A stretch of DNA of 64,000 bases from M3007 sp964539805. GTDB taxonomy: Bacteria; Bacteroidota; Bacteroidia; Chitinophagales; Saprospiraceae. The position numbers and the translations under genes were made by a program. Positions 35,809 through 44,387 of this stretch are shown here, piece after piece (the first letter of the stretch is position 1; each line of letters opens with the position of its first letter). A model generated the notes under the pieces. It was given only the letters and a program-made list of their open reading frames with translations. It made no database searches and was not told the origin of the DNA. The stretch is taken from assembly GCA_964539805.1 (NCBI GenBank), contig CAZIKN010000001.1, positions 1 through 64,000 on the forward strand. The letters run 5' to 3'.

Positions 35809-35815
35809 ATTTTTG
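35783..35815 (+). promoter_or_regulatory. Promoter of the GH1 gene
   Basis: TTTG (35783-35786), 21-bp spacer, TATTTTTG (35808-35815). The ATG starts 7 bases after the last base of the box, which suggests a leaderless mRNA. The promoter is embedded in the preceding terminator. Confidence 0.6.
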
Positions 35816-35821
35816 CACACT

Positions 35822-37006
35822 ATGGAACAACTCATCACAAGGAAAGATTTTTTCTTTGGCACCAGTACAGCAGCCGCGCAGGTAGAAACGGCCTTTTCCC
35901 ATTCTTTTAAAGGGCTTTTGGCAAAAGACGGCTATCGCTTTGAGCGCACCACCGACCATGAAAAAAGGCGGGAAGAGGATGCAGCACTTATTGCCCAATT
36001 GGGTAGCATCTATCGTTGTGGCGTGGATTGGAGCCGGCTCCAAAAAGGGCCATTTGAGAAATTTGACCCGAAGGTAGTGGCAGAATATCGCCATTTTTTT
36101 GATGACCTCCGAGAGCGTGGCGTGGGCCTTATGTTGGTGCTTCACCATTTTGCCCATCCGATGTGGTTTGAAGAAAAAGGCGCTTTCACGCAGGAGGACA
36201 ACATTCCGCTGTTTATTGATTATGTGCGTCAATGTCTAAAACACTTTGGCGAATATGCCGTCTATTGGAATACCTTCAATGAACCCAATGTATATGCCAT
36301 GAATGCCTATATGCTGGGCAATTTCCCCCCTTTTAAAAAAGGAAAATACTTCAGGGCCAACAGAGCATTGGACAATATGGGTAAGGCACACAAAGTAGCC
36401 TTTGCCATGATCCGCGAAAAATCAGACGCCCCCATTGGTATCTCCCTGAACACCGGATATTTTAAAGGTGCCAACTGGTTGGGCAGTGCCGTGGCTGCTT
36501 TTGTTTCCTGGTGGTTTATGACCCGGGCTGCCCGCCCCTTTGAAAAATGTGATTTCTGGGGCTTGAGTTATTACGCTTATATGCTGTTTGATCCCTTTCC
36601 CATAGATGCCATTGAACGGCTACCTGAATTGGAAAAACGAGGCATTCCGCACGACAAAATGTGGGGCTACAAACCCGAAGGGCTGGGCCATATTTTGCGA
36701 CATTTTGCCAAAAAATATCAAAAACCCATCATTATTACCGAAAATGGCATCTGTACGGACGATCCGCAACAGCGCATTCAAAGTATAAAGGATTACCTGA
36801 ACGTCTGTGAACTGGCATCTCAGGATGGCGTTGACCTTCGCGGGTATATCCATTGGAGCACTTGGGACAATTTTGAATGGCATCTTGGCCCTACCTATCG
36901 GTTCGGGTTGGTGCGGGTCAATTTGGATACCATGGAAAGAGAAATGACGGAAGCCGGAAGGTTTTACGCCGAAATAGTGGAAAAAAACCAACTCTTTAAA
37001 GTTTAA
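35822..37006 (+). CDS. Glycoside hydrolase family 1 (beta-glycosidase)
   Basis: A 394-residue cytosolic TIM-barrel enzyme, somewhat shorter than typical GH1 (about 440-480). The acid/base Glu lies in WNTFNEPN and the nucleophile Glu in IIITENGICTD; the C-terminal WSTWDNFEWHLGP segment is typical of the aglycone/glycone site. It retains configuration while hydrolysing beta-glucosides or beta-galactosides. The start at 35822 (MEQLITRKDFFFG) is supported by the promoter directly upstream. Together with the symporter at 33657 it may form a glycoside uptake-and-cleavage unit. Confidence 0.92.
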   Translation: MEQLITRKDFFFGTSTAAAQVETAFSHSFKGLLAKDGYRFERTTDHEKRREEDAALIAQLGSIYRCGVDWSRLQKGPFEKFDPKVVAEYRHFFDDLRERGVGLMLVLHHFAHPMWFEEKGAFTQEDNIPLFIDYVRQCLKHFGEYAVYWNTFNEPNVYAMNAYMLGNFPPFKKGKYFRANRALDNMGKAHKVAFAMIREKSDAPIGISLNTGYFKGANWLGSAVAAFVSWWFMTRAARPFEKCDFWGLSYYAYMLFDPFPIDAIERLPELEKRGIPHDKMWGYKPEGLGHILRHFAKKYQKPIIITENGICTDDPQQRIQSIKDYLNVCELASQDGVDLRGYIHWSTWDNFEWHLGPTYRFGLVRVNLDTMEREMTEAGRFYAEIVEKNQLFKV

Positions 37007-37021
37007 TATTCTTTATCGCCT

Positions 37022-37074
37022 TTGACCCACATTGCCAGACGATCCGCTCGAGATCTTCCGGCAATGTGGGTCAA
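37022..37074 (+). terminator. 15-bp inverted repeat after the GH1 gene
   Basis: 37022-37036 (core GACCCACATTGCC) pairs perfectly with 37060-37074; the 23-base loop contains two GATC words. It lies 15 bases after the GH1 stop codon. No U-run follows, so it is a terminator-like or 3'-end stabilising structure. Confidence 0.55.
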
Positions 37075-37177
37075 CAACATAGCATTGTAAACAGGCTTTG
37101 GCTAAGCCAGTCACAAACGCTCAAGCAAAGTGTCATTCAGAGGAACCCGGCCAAAATCGGCCACCGAACCGGAAATA

Positions 37178-37222
37178 AACCATGTTGTAAAAAGTTGATA
37201 TTCAATTTTTTACAACATGGTT
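37178..37222. repeat. 21-bp near-perfect inverted repeat with 3-base loop
   Basis: 37178-37198 pairs with 37202-37222 (outer word AACCATGTTGTAAAAA), with one G-T pair. The arms are AT-rich and the loop is TAT. It is one of three unrelated hairpins in the 434-bp gap 37007-37440. It resembles a terminator or the footprint of a small palindromic element. Confidence 0.7.
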
Positions 37223-37340
37223 CATTAGGAGGCAGCAATGAATCCGATGTAAAAAATGGTTGTCAAATCAGGTCGGTTTGGTCAGATGTTAAAATTGGGG
37301 ATTTGACTAAAAATAGCAAAATGGGGTCGCACCAAATAAA

Positions 37341-37399
37341 AATTCCCTGAATATGGCATGTCCAGGCAAATGTGGAGAACATACCATATTCAGGGAATT
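37341..37399 (-). terminator. 16-bp inverted repeat downstream of the DUF1573 gene
   Basis: 37341-37356 (AATTCCCTGAATATGG) pairs perfectly with 37384-37399 around a 27-base loop that also has ACAT/CATGT-like complementarity. On the minus strand it is followed by a T-rich TTTATTT, and it starts 41 bases after the DUF1573 stop, so it probably terminates that leftward unit. Confidence 0.6.
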
Positions 37400-37440
37400 A
37401 CAGCCGTTGCTGCGAAAACCAATCCTTTTTCAACAAGGAA

Positions 37441-38073
37441 TTAGTTGCTGCCTGGCTTTTTAGGCTGTGGATCTGTCAGTTTTTGGCCCAAAGTGGCATC
37501 TGCGCCTTTGGCAGCGGGTTGTTCCTTGCCGCGAACCTCACCGGCGATCTCGAGGAAAGTCTCGGTTGGGTTGGTGTTGGCCGTAACCGTTACCTTTTTC
37601 ATTTGCTGGCCAGGCTTGCCTTTGGAGTTAAACTCAACAGCGATTTCGCCTGAACCGCCCGGAGGTACTGGTTCTTTTGGCCAGGTTGGCACGGTACAAC
37701 CGCAGGAGCCTTTGGCATTGCTGATGATGAGTGGCTCGTTGCCCGTGTTTTTGAATTTGTAGATGTGCTTGACGATCTCGCCTTCGTCCACCACGCCAAA
37801 GTTGAATTTTTCCTGATCGTATTGTATGGTTGTGGTTGGGCCCATGGGCACACCATTTTCATTAACATTGGTACCTGGAATATTGCCAGAGCTGACACCG
37901 CCAGGGAGAGTGGCATCACCATTGGCTATAGCGCCAGATGCCAGGGCGGCTTCTTTCATGGCTGAATTGCCCGATTGAAACCAGTTTTTCATGCCGCCAC
38001 CAAACAGGTTGGCAATAAGCAGGAGTGCAATGATGCCCAAAAGGCCAATCTGAATTTTTTTGTTATTTTCCAT
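37441..38073 (-). CDS. DUF1573 domain protein, membrane-anchored
   Basis: A 210-residue protein starting at the ATG at 38073 (MENNKKIQIGLLGIIALLL), with one N-terminal membrane helix. The exported part holds a DUF1573 Ig-like domain: EKFNFGVVDEGEIVKHIYKFKNTGNEPLIISNAKGSCGCTVPTWP, PVPPGGSGEIAVEFNSKGKPGQQMKKVTV and TFLEIAGEV. The KGSCGC signature is typical. DUF1573 proteins are abundant in Bacteroidota envelopes and their role is unclear. A Lys/Pro-rich tail follows. It is downstream of the M1 aminopeptidase with a 122-base gap. Confidence 0.85.
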   Translation of the reverse strand: MENNKKIQIGLLGIIALLLIANLFGGGMKNWFQSGNSAMKEAALASGAIANGDATLPGGVSSGNIPGTNVNENGVPMGPTTTIQYDQEKFNFGVVDEGEIVKHIYKFKNTGNEPLIISNAKGSCGCTVPTWPKEPVPPGGSGEIAVEFNSKGKPGQQMKKVTVTANTNPTETFLEIAGEVRGKEQPAAKGADATLGQKLTDPQPKKPGSN

Positions 38074-38195
38074 TGTCAAGGAATGATAAAATGATGAAAA
38101 AGAATGAATTATCAAATTTCGGCCACAAAAATAGGGCTAATTCAAAATGCAGATCCGATGCAAAATTTGGTTTGCAAAAAGTTAACACGGATGGC

Positions 38196-40613
38196 TCACT
38201 TTTTTATCACATTGGCCGATCCGTAACCCTTTTTACCTGTAAAATACAGCCAATAAAGACCGCTGGGCAATCCTTCGAGGCTAAGATCAGCCTGCTCGAC
38301 CTGTTCAAATGACCAGTTGCGGAGCATTTTGCCTGAAGCATCAAAAAGTTCTACTTTGTCAAAAGTATCATCAGCAACAAGCCTGAGGGAATCAAAAGCC
38401 GGATTGGGGCTGATTTTGGCTTCAAGAAGCTGTCCGTTGTGCGTTGACAATTTGGATACCCCTTTGGCGAAAGTATATTGACCGGGCTTTAGGTTGTCCA
38501 CACGGACAAAACCAAAACGATCAGTGTTGGAGCCTAATTTGTTTTTCACGTAAGCGGGATGCTCCAACCAGGGCTGCCCAGCCCCGCTGCGATACAGCAG
38601 CACAAGGCTGTCTTCTGAAGGGCTGGTCTGGGCAAAAAGTTCGGCATCCAATTGATCCATTTTCCCCTTTCCATCATAATATAAGGTGCAGGAGGCCACC
38701 ATTCCTGAGGGGGCATCCATATAGACCGTCCAGTAGCGGTTGCTAAGTTTAAATCGGTTAGGGTTTATTTCCGGCTGATTATCCGGCGTTACAAAGTTGT
38801 GTTCCACCCGGATCAATGCTGAATCGGGCAAGCTGCTCACCGTAATATTGATTTTGGTGTCGGTGTCGTTAAATGGTCCGATTGCGGTCATCAACTTTTC
38901 CCGATCTGCCATAGCCAATGTCAGTTTCCAATTGGTATTTACCCATACAAATTTGGGCTTAAAGGGCAATACAACATTGGCAATGGTATTTGCTCCATCC
39001 GCCATTATAGTGCGATGGATGCGCTCGTGCTTATCGTTAACAAAGGTCAGTTCCAAGGGCACGTTTTTGAACAAAGTGTTTGCTCCGCGCAATTTTTGCC
39101 TGAGGAATACTCGGGTAGTGTTGGCAGGGCCAATTTCTAAGTTTTGGAAAGAATCAACTGAAAAATGCGGAAATCCGCCATTAAACACCCATCCTTCAAA
39201 AAAAGCCGTCATGTCAACCCCCGTAGCCGCACTCATTTTTTGGTTGAACTCTGCGCTGCTCCAGTCATCATACCGTGTAGCGGCCAGGGCTTCCCGAACG
39301 CCTTTTCTAAAAAGAGAATCACCGAGGTAGCCGCGCATGTTGTGGGCTACCACAGCGCCTTTATTATAGGTATGCGTGCCATAGGTAATATCATGGGTGA
39401 CCCCGCTGACAGAGCGGTATCCACTTTCATTGATGTGAGCGGTTTGTAACACGCTCAAAAAATTATCGCGTACGGCCTTGATAAAGCTGGCCTTGCCGTA
39501 CACCCATTCTGTAAACAAGTGCTCGGAATAGACCGCCCAGCCTTCGTTGAGCCACATATCCTCAGCGGTACTGCAAGTAGCCAAATCGCCCCACCAATGA
39601 TGGCTCAACTCGTGCGCCCAAAGCGTTTCAAAGCCCAATGAGCCGTCAATGGCGGAGCGCATGATGGCAATATTGGTTGCGTGCTCCATGGCTCCGGAGC
39701 CAAATGGAACTAAGGAATACCCTATTTTATTCCATAAATATGGCCCAAACCAATATTCGTATGCTTTAACTGCCTTTTCCAGGTTAGCAAAAGTAGCCCT
39801 TACCTTATTGGTATCGGACGCATTGGCCGCTATTTCTACGGGTATGGGGCCGTTTGTGCCTTGTACTTGTCTTTTCCAGGAGCTGTAAGGGCCGGCAGAA
39901 AAACAGGCCAAATAAGACGGAATAGATTCGTCAATACGCCATGTACGGATCAATTGGTTACCTTGTGTTTTTTCTGACACCAATTTTCCATTGCTGTATC
40001 CGGGTTTGCCAACGGGTGAAACAATGGTTACTTCATAGGTACTGCGCTCCACAAAATTATCAAAACAGGGTATCCAGGCCCGTCCGAAGGAATGTGGGTC
40101 AGCTGCAAAACCAACGCCGAGATTAAAGGTGTAGCCAGAGGTATTGTACACGCCGCCCCATCCGCTATCATCCAGTTTGGGTTGGCCTTTGTACACCACC
40201 CTAAGCTCGGAATTCGTGGCTTGGGGCAAGGCATTAGGAAAAACAGCGCGCAGGCTCACTCCATTTTGGGTAAAGGGAACGCTTGAGCCATTCAGGAAGA
40301 CGGAATCTGCCACCAATTTTTCCAAATCAAGCATTATCGTTTTTATACCTGTGGCTTTTGCTTTCAGGGTTAAACGGCAATTACCACTGAGTTGAGGGGC
40401 CAACATGATATTGAGCAATACCTGCGTGTGCAGAATATCCACAGAATCGCTCCTGTAGTCAGGTTGTGGCGGCAAAAAAGGGTGCTGGACCTTGCGGCCT
40501 TCGGCGCACCATTCTGCGCTTTGAATCATGGACTGGGCCAAAACCTGCCCTTTCTGCCCTATGATCAATCCCAGAAACAGGACAATAATCCGGCTGCAAA
40601 ATTGTAGATTCAT
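38196..40613 (-). CDS. M1 family aminopeptidase with T9SS sorting domain
   Basis: An 805-residue secreted zinc peptidase with a signal peptide (IIVLFLGLIIGQKGQVLAQ). The N-terminal M1 beta-domain is followed by the exopeptidase motif, here GAMEH instead of GAMEN, and the zinc site AHELSHHWWGD with the downstream Glu in MWLNEGWAVYSEH. The C-terminal ~80 residues form a type A T9SS sorting domain (ISPNPAFDSLRLV, VELFDASGKML, LPSGLYWLYFTGKKG). It cleaves N-terminal residues from peptides outside the cell or at its surface. It begins 32 bases after fabH and may share its transcript. Confidence 0.92.
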   Translation of the reverse strand: MNLQFCSRIIVLFLGLIIGQKGQVLAQSMIQSAEWCAEGRKVQHPFLPPQPDYRSDSVDILHTQVLLNIMLAPQLSGNCRLTLKAKATGIKTIMLDLEKLVADSVFLNGSSVPFTQNGVSLRAVFPNALPQATNSELRVVYKGQPKLDDSGWGGVYNTSGYTFNLGVGFAADPHSFGRAWIPCFDNFVERSTYEVTIVSPVGKPGYSNGKLVSEKTQGNQLIRTWRIDESIPSYLACFSAGPYSSWKRQVQGTNGPIPVEIAANASDTNKVRATFANLEKAVKAYEYWFGPYLWNKIGYSLVPFGSGAMEHATNIAIMRSAIDGSLGFETLWAHELSHHWWGDLATCSTAEDMWLNEGWAVYSEHLFTEWVYGKASFIKAVRDNFLSVLQTAHINESGYRSVSGVTHDITYGTHTYNKGAVVAHNMRGYLGDSLFRKGVREALAATRYDDWSSAEFNQKMSAATGVDMTAFFEGWVFNGGFPHFSVDSFQNLEIGPANTTRVFLRQKLRGANTLFKNVPLELTFVNDKHERIHRTIMADGANTIANVVLPFKPKFVWVNTNWKLTLAMADREKLMTAIGPFNDTDTKINITVSSLPDSALIRVEHNFVTPDNQPEINPNRFKLSNRYWTVYMDAPSGMVASCTLYYDGKGKMDQLDAELFAQTSPSEDSLVLLYRSGAGQPWLEHPAYVKNKLGSNTDRFGFVRVDNLKPGQYTFAKGVSKLSTHNGQLLEAKISPNPAFDSLRLVADDTFDKVELFDASGKMLRNWSFEQVEQADLSLEGLPSGLYWLYFTGKKGYGSANVIKK

Positions 40614-40645
40614 ATTTGTGTAGATAATTTAAGTTAGTTTAGGGT

Positions 40646-41620
40646 TTAGGGTGTCCAGGTAAAAACCGTGCCTGCAAAAGTCAAGCCACCGCCAAAGCCT
40701 ATCAGCATTACCTTGTCACCCGGCTTAACCTTACCACTCTGAATGCCCCCGTACAAGGCAAGGGGGATAGAAGCGGAGGAGGTATTGCCATAGTTGATCA
40801 CGCTTTCCAATGTCTTTTCAACAGGAAAACCTGCTTCCTTGCATATTGCCTCTATGATGCGAAGGTTGGCACTGTGTGGCACAAACCAGTCAATTTGATC
40901 CAAGCTCAGGCCATTTTTTGCAGCAAGCACATGCATTTGTTCTGCTACGGTATTAACGGCCCACTTGAACACTTTACGTCCGTTTTGAATGATTTTACCA
41001 TTCATAACAATAGGCTGACTGTCAATTGTTTGCGCAAAACCTGACATGTAGAGGTCTATGCCTCCCTCCCCATTGGCACCAGTAACGCAGGCCCCGATAT
41101 TTCCCTCTTCCACCGCTTCGACCAACACGGCACCGGCACCGTCACCAAACAACACACAGGAAGTTCTATCCGTAAAATCCGTTATCTTGGAAAGGGTTTC
41201 GCCTCCAAGTACCAATATCTTTCGGTGTGTACCCCCCGCGATCAAACCTTTTGCCATGACCAGGCCATACGCAAAACCGGCACAGGCAGCTGAAATGTCA
41301 AATGCCCCAGCCTTGGTCAGGTTGAGTTTGTATTGCACTTGACAGGCCATGCCCGGCATCGGTTGATCCGGTGACACGGTAGCCACCATGATTAAGTCAA
41401 CATCCGAGATGTCTTTGCCATATTTCTGCACCAAATCCTGCACTGCGCGTACACACAAATGACTGGTGAACTCATAAGGCCCGCTATGGTATCTCGTTTT
41501 GATGCCGGTTCGGGAAGTAATCCATTCGTCATTTGTTTCTACAAACTGTTCAAAATAATGGTTGTCAATTTTTTTTGAAGGCACAGCCATCCCAATGGCA
41601 GTAATACTCGCTTGAGGCAT
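40646..41620 (-). CDS. fabH: 3-oxoacyl-[acyl-carrier-protein] synthase III
   Basis: A 324-residue thiolase-fold enzyme that condenses acetyl-CoA (or a branched primer) with malonyl-ACP to start fatty acid synthesis. The catalytic triad is visible: Cys in DISAACAGFAYGL, His in WFVPHSANLRII and Asn in NYGNTSSASIPLAL. TNDEWITSRTGI near the N-terminus and LLIGFGGGLTFAGTVF-like C-terminal residues are typical. It has a -7 box at 41674-41681. Neighbours are a GT9 transferase upstream and the M1 aminopeptidase downstream. Confidence 0.94.
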   Translation of the reverse strand: MPQASITAIGMAVPSKKIDNHYFEQFVETNDEWITSRTGIKTRYHSGPYEFTSHLCVRAVQDLVQKYGKDISDVDLIMVATVSPDQPMPGMACQVQYKLNLTKAGAFDISAACAGFAYGLVMAKGLIAGGTHRKILVLGGETLSKITDFTDRTSCVLFGDGAGAVLVEAVEEGNIGACVTGANGEGGIDLYMSGFAQTIDSQPIVMNGKIIQNGRKVFKWAVNTVAEQMHVLAAKNGLSLDQIDWFVPHSANLRIIEAICKEAGFPVEKTLESVINYGNTSSASIPLALYGGIQSGKVKPGDKVMLIGFGGGLTFAGTVFTWTP

Positions 41621-41673
41621 ATTGGTGAAAAGTTTAGGTGGTGGGTGATGGTGAAAGGATGGTTAGTGCCGCT

Positions 41674-41707
41674 CAAATGTACAACTTATGTGGAAGTTGT
41701 TCGCCAA
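41674..41707 (-). promoter_or_regulatory. Promoter of fabH
   Basis: On the minus strand: TTG (41707-41705), 23-bp spacer, TACATTTG (41681-41674), 53 bases before the fabH ATG. The -35-like half lies within the end of the upstream gap next to the GT9 gene. Confidence 0.45.
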
Positions 41708-41712
41708 TAGGG

Positions 41713-42696
41713 TTAAATTTGTTTCATATATTGATCCACTGCTGCCACTATACCCGGGCTATCCATGTTTTTCATGCACTTAAAATGGCCTTTGGGGCAT
41801 TGTTGATGCCCGATCTTGGAGCAAGGGCGACAGCGAAGGCCAGTCACTTCAAAATTAGTATTCAGAGACATGCCATCAGGGTAAAATGGATACATACCAA
41901 AGGCTGGAACGGTATTTCCCCAAATGGCTACTATACGCTTGTGGAATGCGGCGGCAATATGCATGAGACCCGTGTCATGGGTGAGTACCATAGCCGCATC
42001 GCGTACTATTGCTGCTGATTGGAACAGATTAAGCTTACCTGATAAATCATGTATGTGTGCGCCCCCAATTTTGGCCGTCAGCGCTCCTGCTTCTGACTCT
42101 GCCTTGCCGCCCAACAGCACAACAGGATACTTGATTTGGCTACAGAGAGCGGCAATTTGCGCTGTGGGCATACGTTTGGTGGCATGGGTTGCGCCCAAAA
42201 CAAAAGCCACATAAGGTTGGGGAAGGTTTAGGTTTTCGGGCATTTGATCCGCACCATGAGGGATAAAAAAGTCAAGCCCTTTTCCATCATATTCAACACC
42301 TAAATGAGCAAGCGTATTCATGTAGCGATGTACGATATGCTGATCTGGCATAAGGTTGATGCCGGCATTGACCAATAGCCATTTTTGTACATTAAGTTTG
42401 TTAAATGAAGAGGAGGCAGAACGCAATGCGAGTTTTACCTGTAAACTGCGCAGGTTGTGGTGCAAATCAACCACATAATCATAATGTTGTGCCTGTAAGG
42501 CCGTCAGCACCTCCTTCACATGGTCCTGAAAAGCAAATATCTTGTCCACAAAGGGGTTTGCGGACAAGATATTCTGGAATGCTGATTTGGTGAGAAAGTG
42601 GACTTCTGCCCCGGTCTGTTGTTTAAGGCAACGCAAAACGGGAGAACTCAGCACAATATCACCGATCGAGGAAAAGCGGATAACGAGAATTTTCAC
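41713..42696 (-). CDS. Glycosyltransferase family 9 (lipopolysaccharide heptosyltransferase-like)
   Basis: A 327-residue GT-B enzyme starting with a GTG at 42696 (MKILVIRFSSIGDIVLSSPVLR), the classic GT9 N-terminus. The C-terminal domain shows VLLGGKAESEAG, IHDLSGKLNLFQSAAIVRDAAMVLTHDTGLMHIAAA and a Cys-rich end (GLRCRPCSKIGHQQCPKGHFKCM). GT9 enzymes add heptose or related sugars to the lipid A core from nucleotide-activated donors. The GTG follows directly on the stop codon of the upstream lipoprotein gene, so the two are coupled. Confidence 0.92.
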   Translation of the reverse strand: MKILVIRFSSIGDIVLSSPVLRCLKQQTGAEVHFLTKSAFQNILSANPFVDKIFAFQDHVKEVLTALQAQHYDYVVDLHHNLRSLQVKLALRSASSSFNKLNVQKWLLVNAGINLMPDQHIVHRYMNTLAHLGVEYDGKGLDFFIPHGADQMPENLNLPQPYVAFVLGATHATKRMPTAQIAALCSQIKYPVVLLGGKAESEAGALTAKIGGAHIHDLSGKLNLFQSAAIVRDAAMVLTHDTGLMHIAAAFHKRIVAIWGNTVPAFGMYPFYPDGMSLNTNFEVTGLRCRPCSKIGHQQCPKGHFKCMKNMDSPGIVAAVDQYMKQI

Positions 42697-43443
42697 TTAC
42701 TTCAGTTTCAGTGCTGTGGCAATCGTCATTTTTTTCTTTTGCATGTCTTCGTCAAAAGGTTTGAGCGTAACCGTTAACGAGTGTTTGTCCTCGCTGATCT
42801 GACCGAGTTCGTTGTTGTTCTTTTTGATTTCCTGATCGGGGAAATGATAGATCTGCTTGTAGCTCATATCAGAAAAGAAATTTTTCATCATTTCCATGTC
42901 GCCTCCGCCATCTTCTCCTTCACCGCCCTGACTCAGCGCTTTTTTCATTTCTTCGCCCATGTCGCCAGCGGATGTGCGCTCAAAGGATTTGCCGCTGAAT
43001 TTGAAAAACTCTTCACTTTTGCTCTGGTATTTTTCTTTGTTGATGATTTTTAGGGCTTCATTTAGTGCCTTAACATTATCAAAATCAAAGGAATAGCCAA
43101 AAAGCAAGTTGGTGGTGTCGTTTATTTCAACAACGTTGGCTATACCGTTAAGCCCTTTCAGACTGGCTGCTACGCCTGAAATTTCCTTTCCCATTTGTGA
43201 CATGCCGCCGCTCATATCAGCGCCTCCCATGGGGGATTCCGGGGTTTCAGTTTGAGCAGAATCAGGGGCCATATTTTTGAACATTTCCATCATGCTTTTC
43301 ATTTCGCCCATGTCAAGCGACATCTTGTAAGAGCCTTTTCCATTTTTGCGGAAGGTCAATTCTTCTACGATATGCAAGCAAGAGCTCATGCTCAATGTAA
43401 CGATGGCCAAAGCCGCAAAAATCAAATTTTTAAATTTTTTCAT
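42697..43443 (-). CDS. Hypothetical lipoprotein
   Basis: A 248-residue protein starting at the ATG at 43443, with the lipoprotein signal MKKFKNLIFAALAIVTLSM and a lipobox ending at Cys22 (SMSSC). The mature part begins LHIVEELTFRKNGKGSYKMSLDMG, then a Met-rich, glycine-rich stretch (about 85-110) and segments of mixed helix and strand. I do not recognise a named family; similar short TlpN-like lipoproteins of Bacteroidota share the ExxFxxNGxGxY pattern. Its TAA is immediately followed by the GTG of the GT9 gene. A TAACTTTG box lies upstream. Confidence 0.7.
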   Translation of the reverse strand: MKKFKNLIFAALAIVTLSMSSCLHIVEELTFRKNGKGSYKMSLDMGEMKSMMEMFKNMAPDSAQTETPESPMGGADMSGGMSQMGKEISGVAASLKGLNGIANVVEINDTTNLLFGYSFDFDNVKALNEALKIINKEKYQSKSEEFFKFSGKSFERTSAGDMGEEMKKALSQGGEGEDGGGDMEMMKNFFSDMSYKQIYHFPDQEIKKNNNELGQISEDKHSLTVTLKPFDEDMQKKKMTIATALKLK

Positions 43444-43504
43444 TGAATAGTAAAATGATAGTATTGGTGAACGCGCATTGATACGCAATTTTTCAAAACG
43501 GACA

Positions 43505-43512
43505 CAAAGTTA
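43505..43512 (-). promoter_or_regulatory. -7 element upstream of the lipoprotein/GT9 unit
   Basis: TAACTTTG on the minus strand (43512-43505), 61 bases before the ATG at 43443. No TTG is seen at 17-23 bp. Confidence 0.4.
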
Positions 43513-43549
43513 GGGCTTTTGTCTATCTTCCGCCCTGAAACTGATAAGT

Positions 43550-44377
43550 ATGGATACCCATCAGGAAAAATTCATTGATTTAGAGAAAGTTATACGCAGC
43601 AAAAGCCAAACATTGGCCAATCTGCTGCCCGGTTTTGTCCTTAGTTGGCTAAAAAAAATTATTCATGAGGACGAGATCAACAATTTTATTGCACAATACG
43701 GGCACTTGAATGACCATGAGTTTGTAAGTGCATGTTTTGCTTTTTTAGGCGCCAAAACCGAGGTTTCAGGCTTGGAGAACATACCCCAAACGGGGGGCTG
43801 CATCATAGCCGCCAATCATCCGTTGGGTGGTTTGGATGGCATAGCACTGATGAAAGTTGTAGGTGGCCACCGCTCCGATATCCGTTTTTTTGTCAATGAC
43901 ATTTTATTAAACATGCAAAATTTCGGTTCCATATTTGTCGGAGTAAACAAGCATGGAAAAAACCCTCGCGAAAACCTTAAGCTGATGGACGAGGTTTTTG
44001 CATCGGATCATTGTGTGTTGTATTTCCCTGCTGGCTTAGTATCCCGAAAGCAGGGAGGGCTTATCCGTGACCTGGACTGGCAGAAAAGCTATGTGAGCAA
44101 GGCCATACAATACAACAAGCCTATCATACCTGCTTATATTGGTGGCCAAAACTCCAACTTTTTCTATACGCTTGCCCAATGGCGCAAACGCCTTGGTATT
44201 AAGGCAAATATTGAAATGTTGTTTCTTGTAGATGAAATGTTTAAACAAAAAAATAAAACCCTAAAATTTGTTTTTGGGAAGCCCATTTTGCCTGAGAGCC
44301 TTACCAAAAACGTAAGCCATCAGGAATGGGCCAATCGCATGAAAGATCAAGTGTACGCACTTGGCAGTTCACATTGA
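43550..44377 (+). CDS. PlsC-type acyltransferase, GlsA-like
   Basis: A 275-residue 1-acylglycerol-phosphate acyltransferase-fold protein. Motif I is NHPLGGLDG (HX4D) near residue 90, followed by FVNDILLNMQNFGSIFVGVNKHG, a motif III-like VLYFPAGLVSRK and KPIIPAYIGGQN. It is followed 10 bases later by a GNAT-type acyltransferase. This pair matches the GlsA/GlsB arrangement known from Bacteroides thetaiotaomicron, where GlsB N-acylates glycine and GlsA adds the second acyl chain. Glycine-lipid or ornithine-lipid synthesis is the likely role. Confidence 0.82.
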   Translation: MDTHQEKFIDLEKVIRSKSQTLANLLPGFVLSWLKKIIHEDEINNFIAQYGHLNDHEFVSACFAFLGAKTEVSGLENIPQTGGCIIAANHPLGGLDGIALMKVVGGHRSDIRFFVNDILLNMQNFGSIFVGVNKHGKNPRENLKLMDEVFASDHCVLYFPAGLVSRKQGGLIRDLDWQKSYVSKAIQYNKPIIPAYIGGQNSNFFYTLAQWRKRLGIKANIEMLFLVDEMFKQKNKTLKFVFGKPILPESLTKNVSHQEWANRMKDQVYALGSSH

Positions 44378-44387
44378 AATATACATT

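Noticed and set aside
37066..37653. Two + strand frames in the GH1-DUF1573 gap
   Set aside because: They cover inverted repeats and the antisense of the DUF1573 gene, with no promoter and no protein-like pattern.
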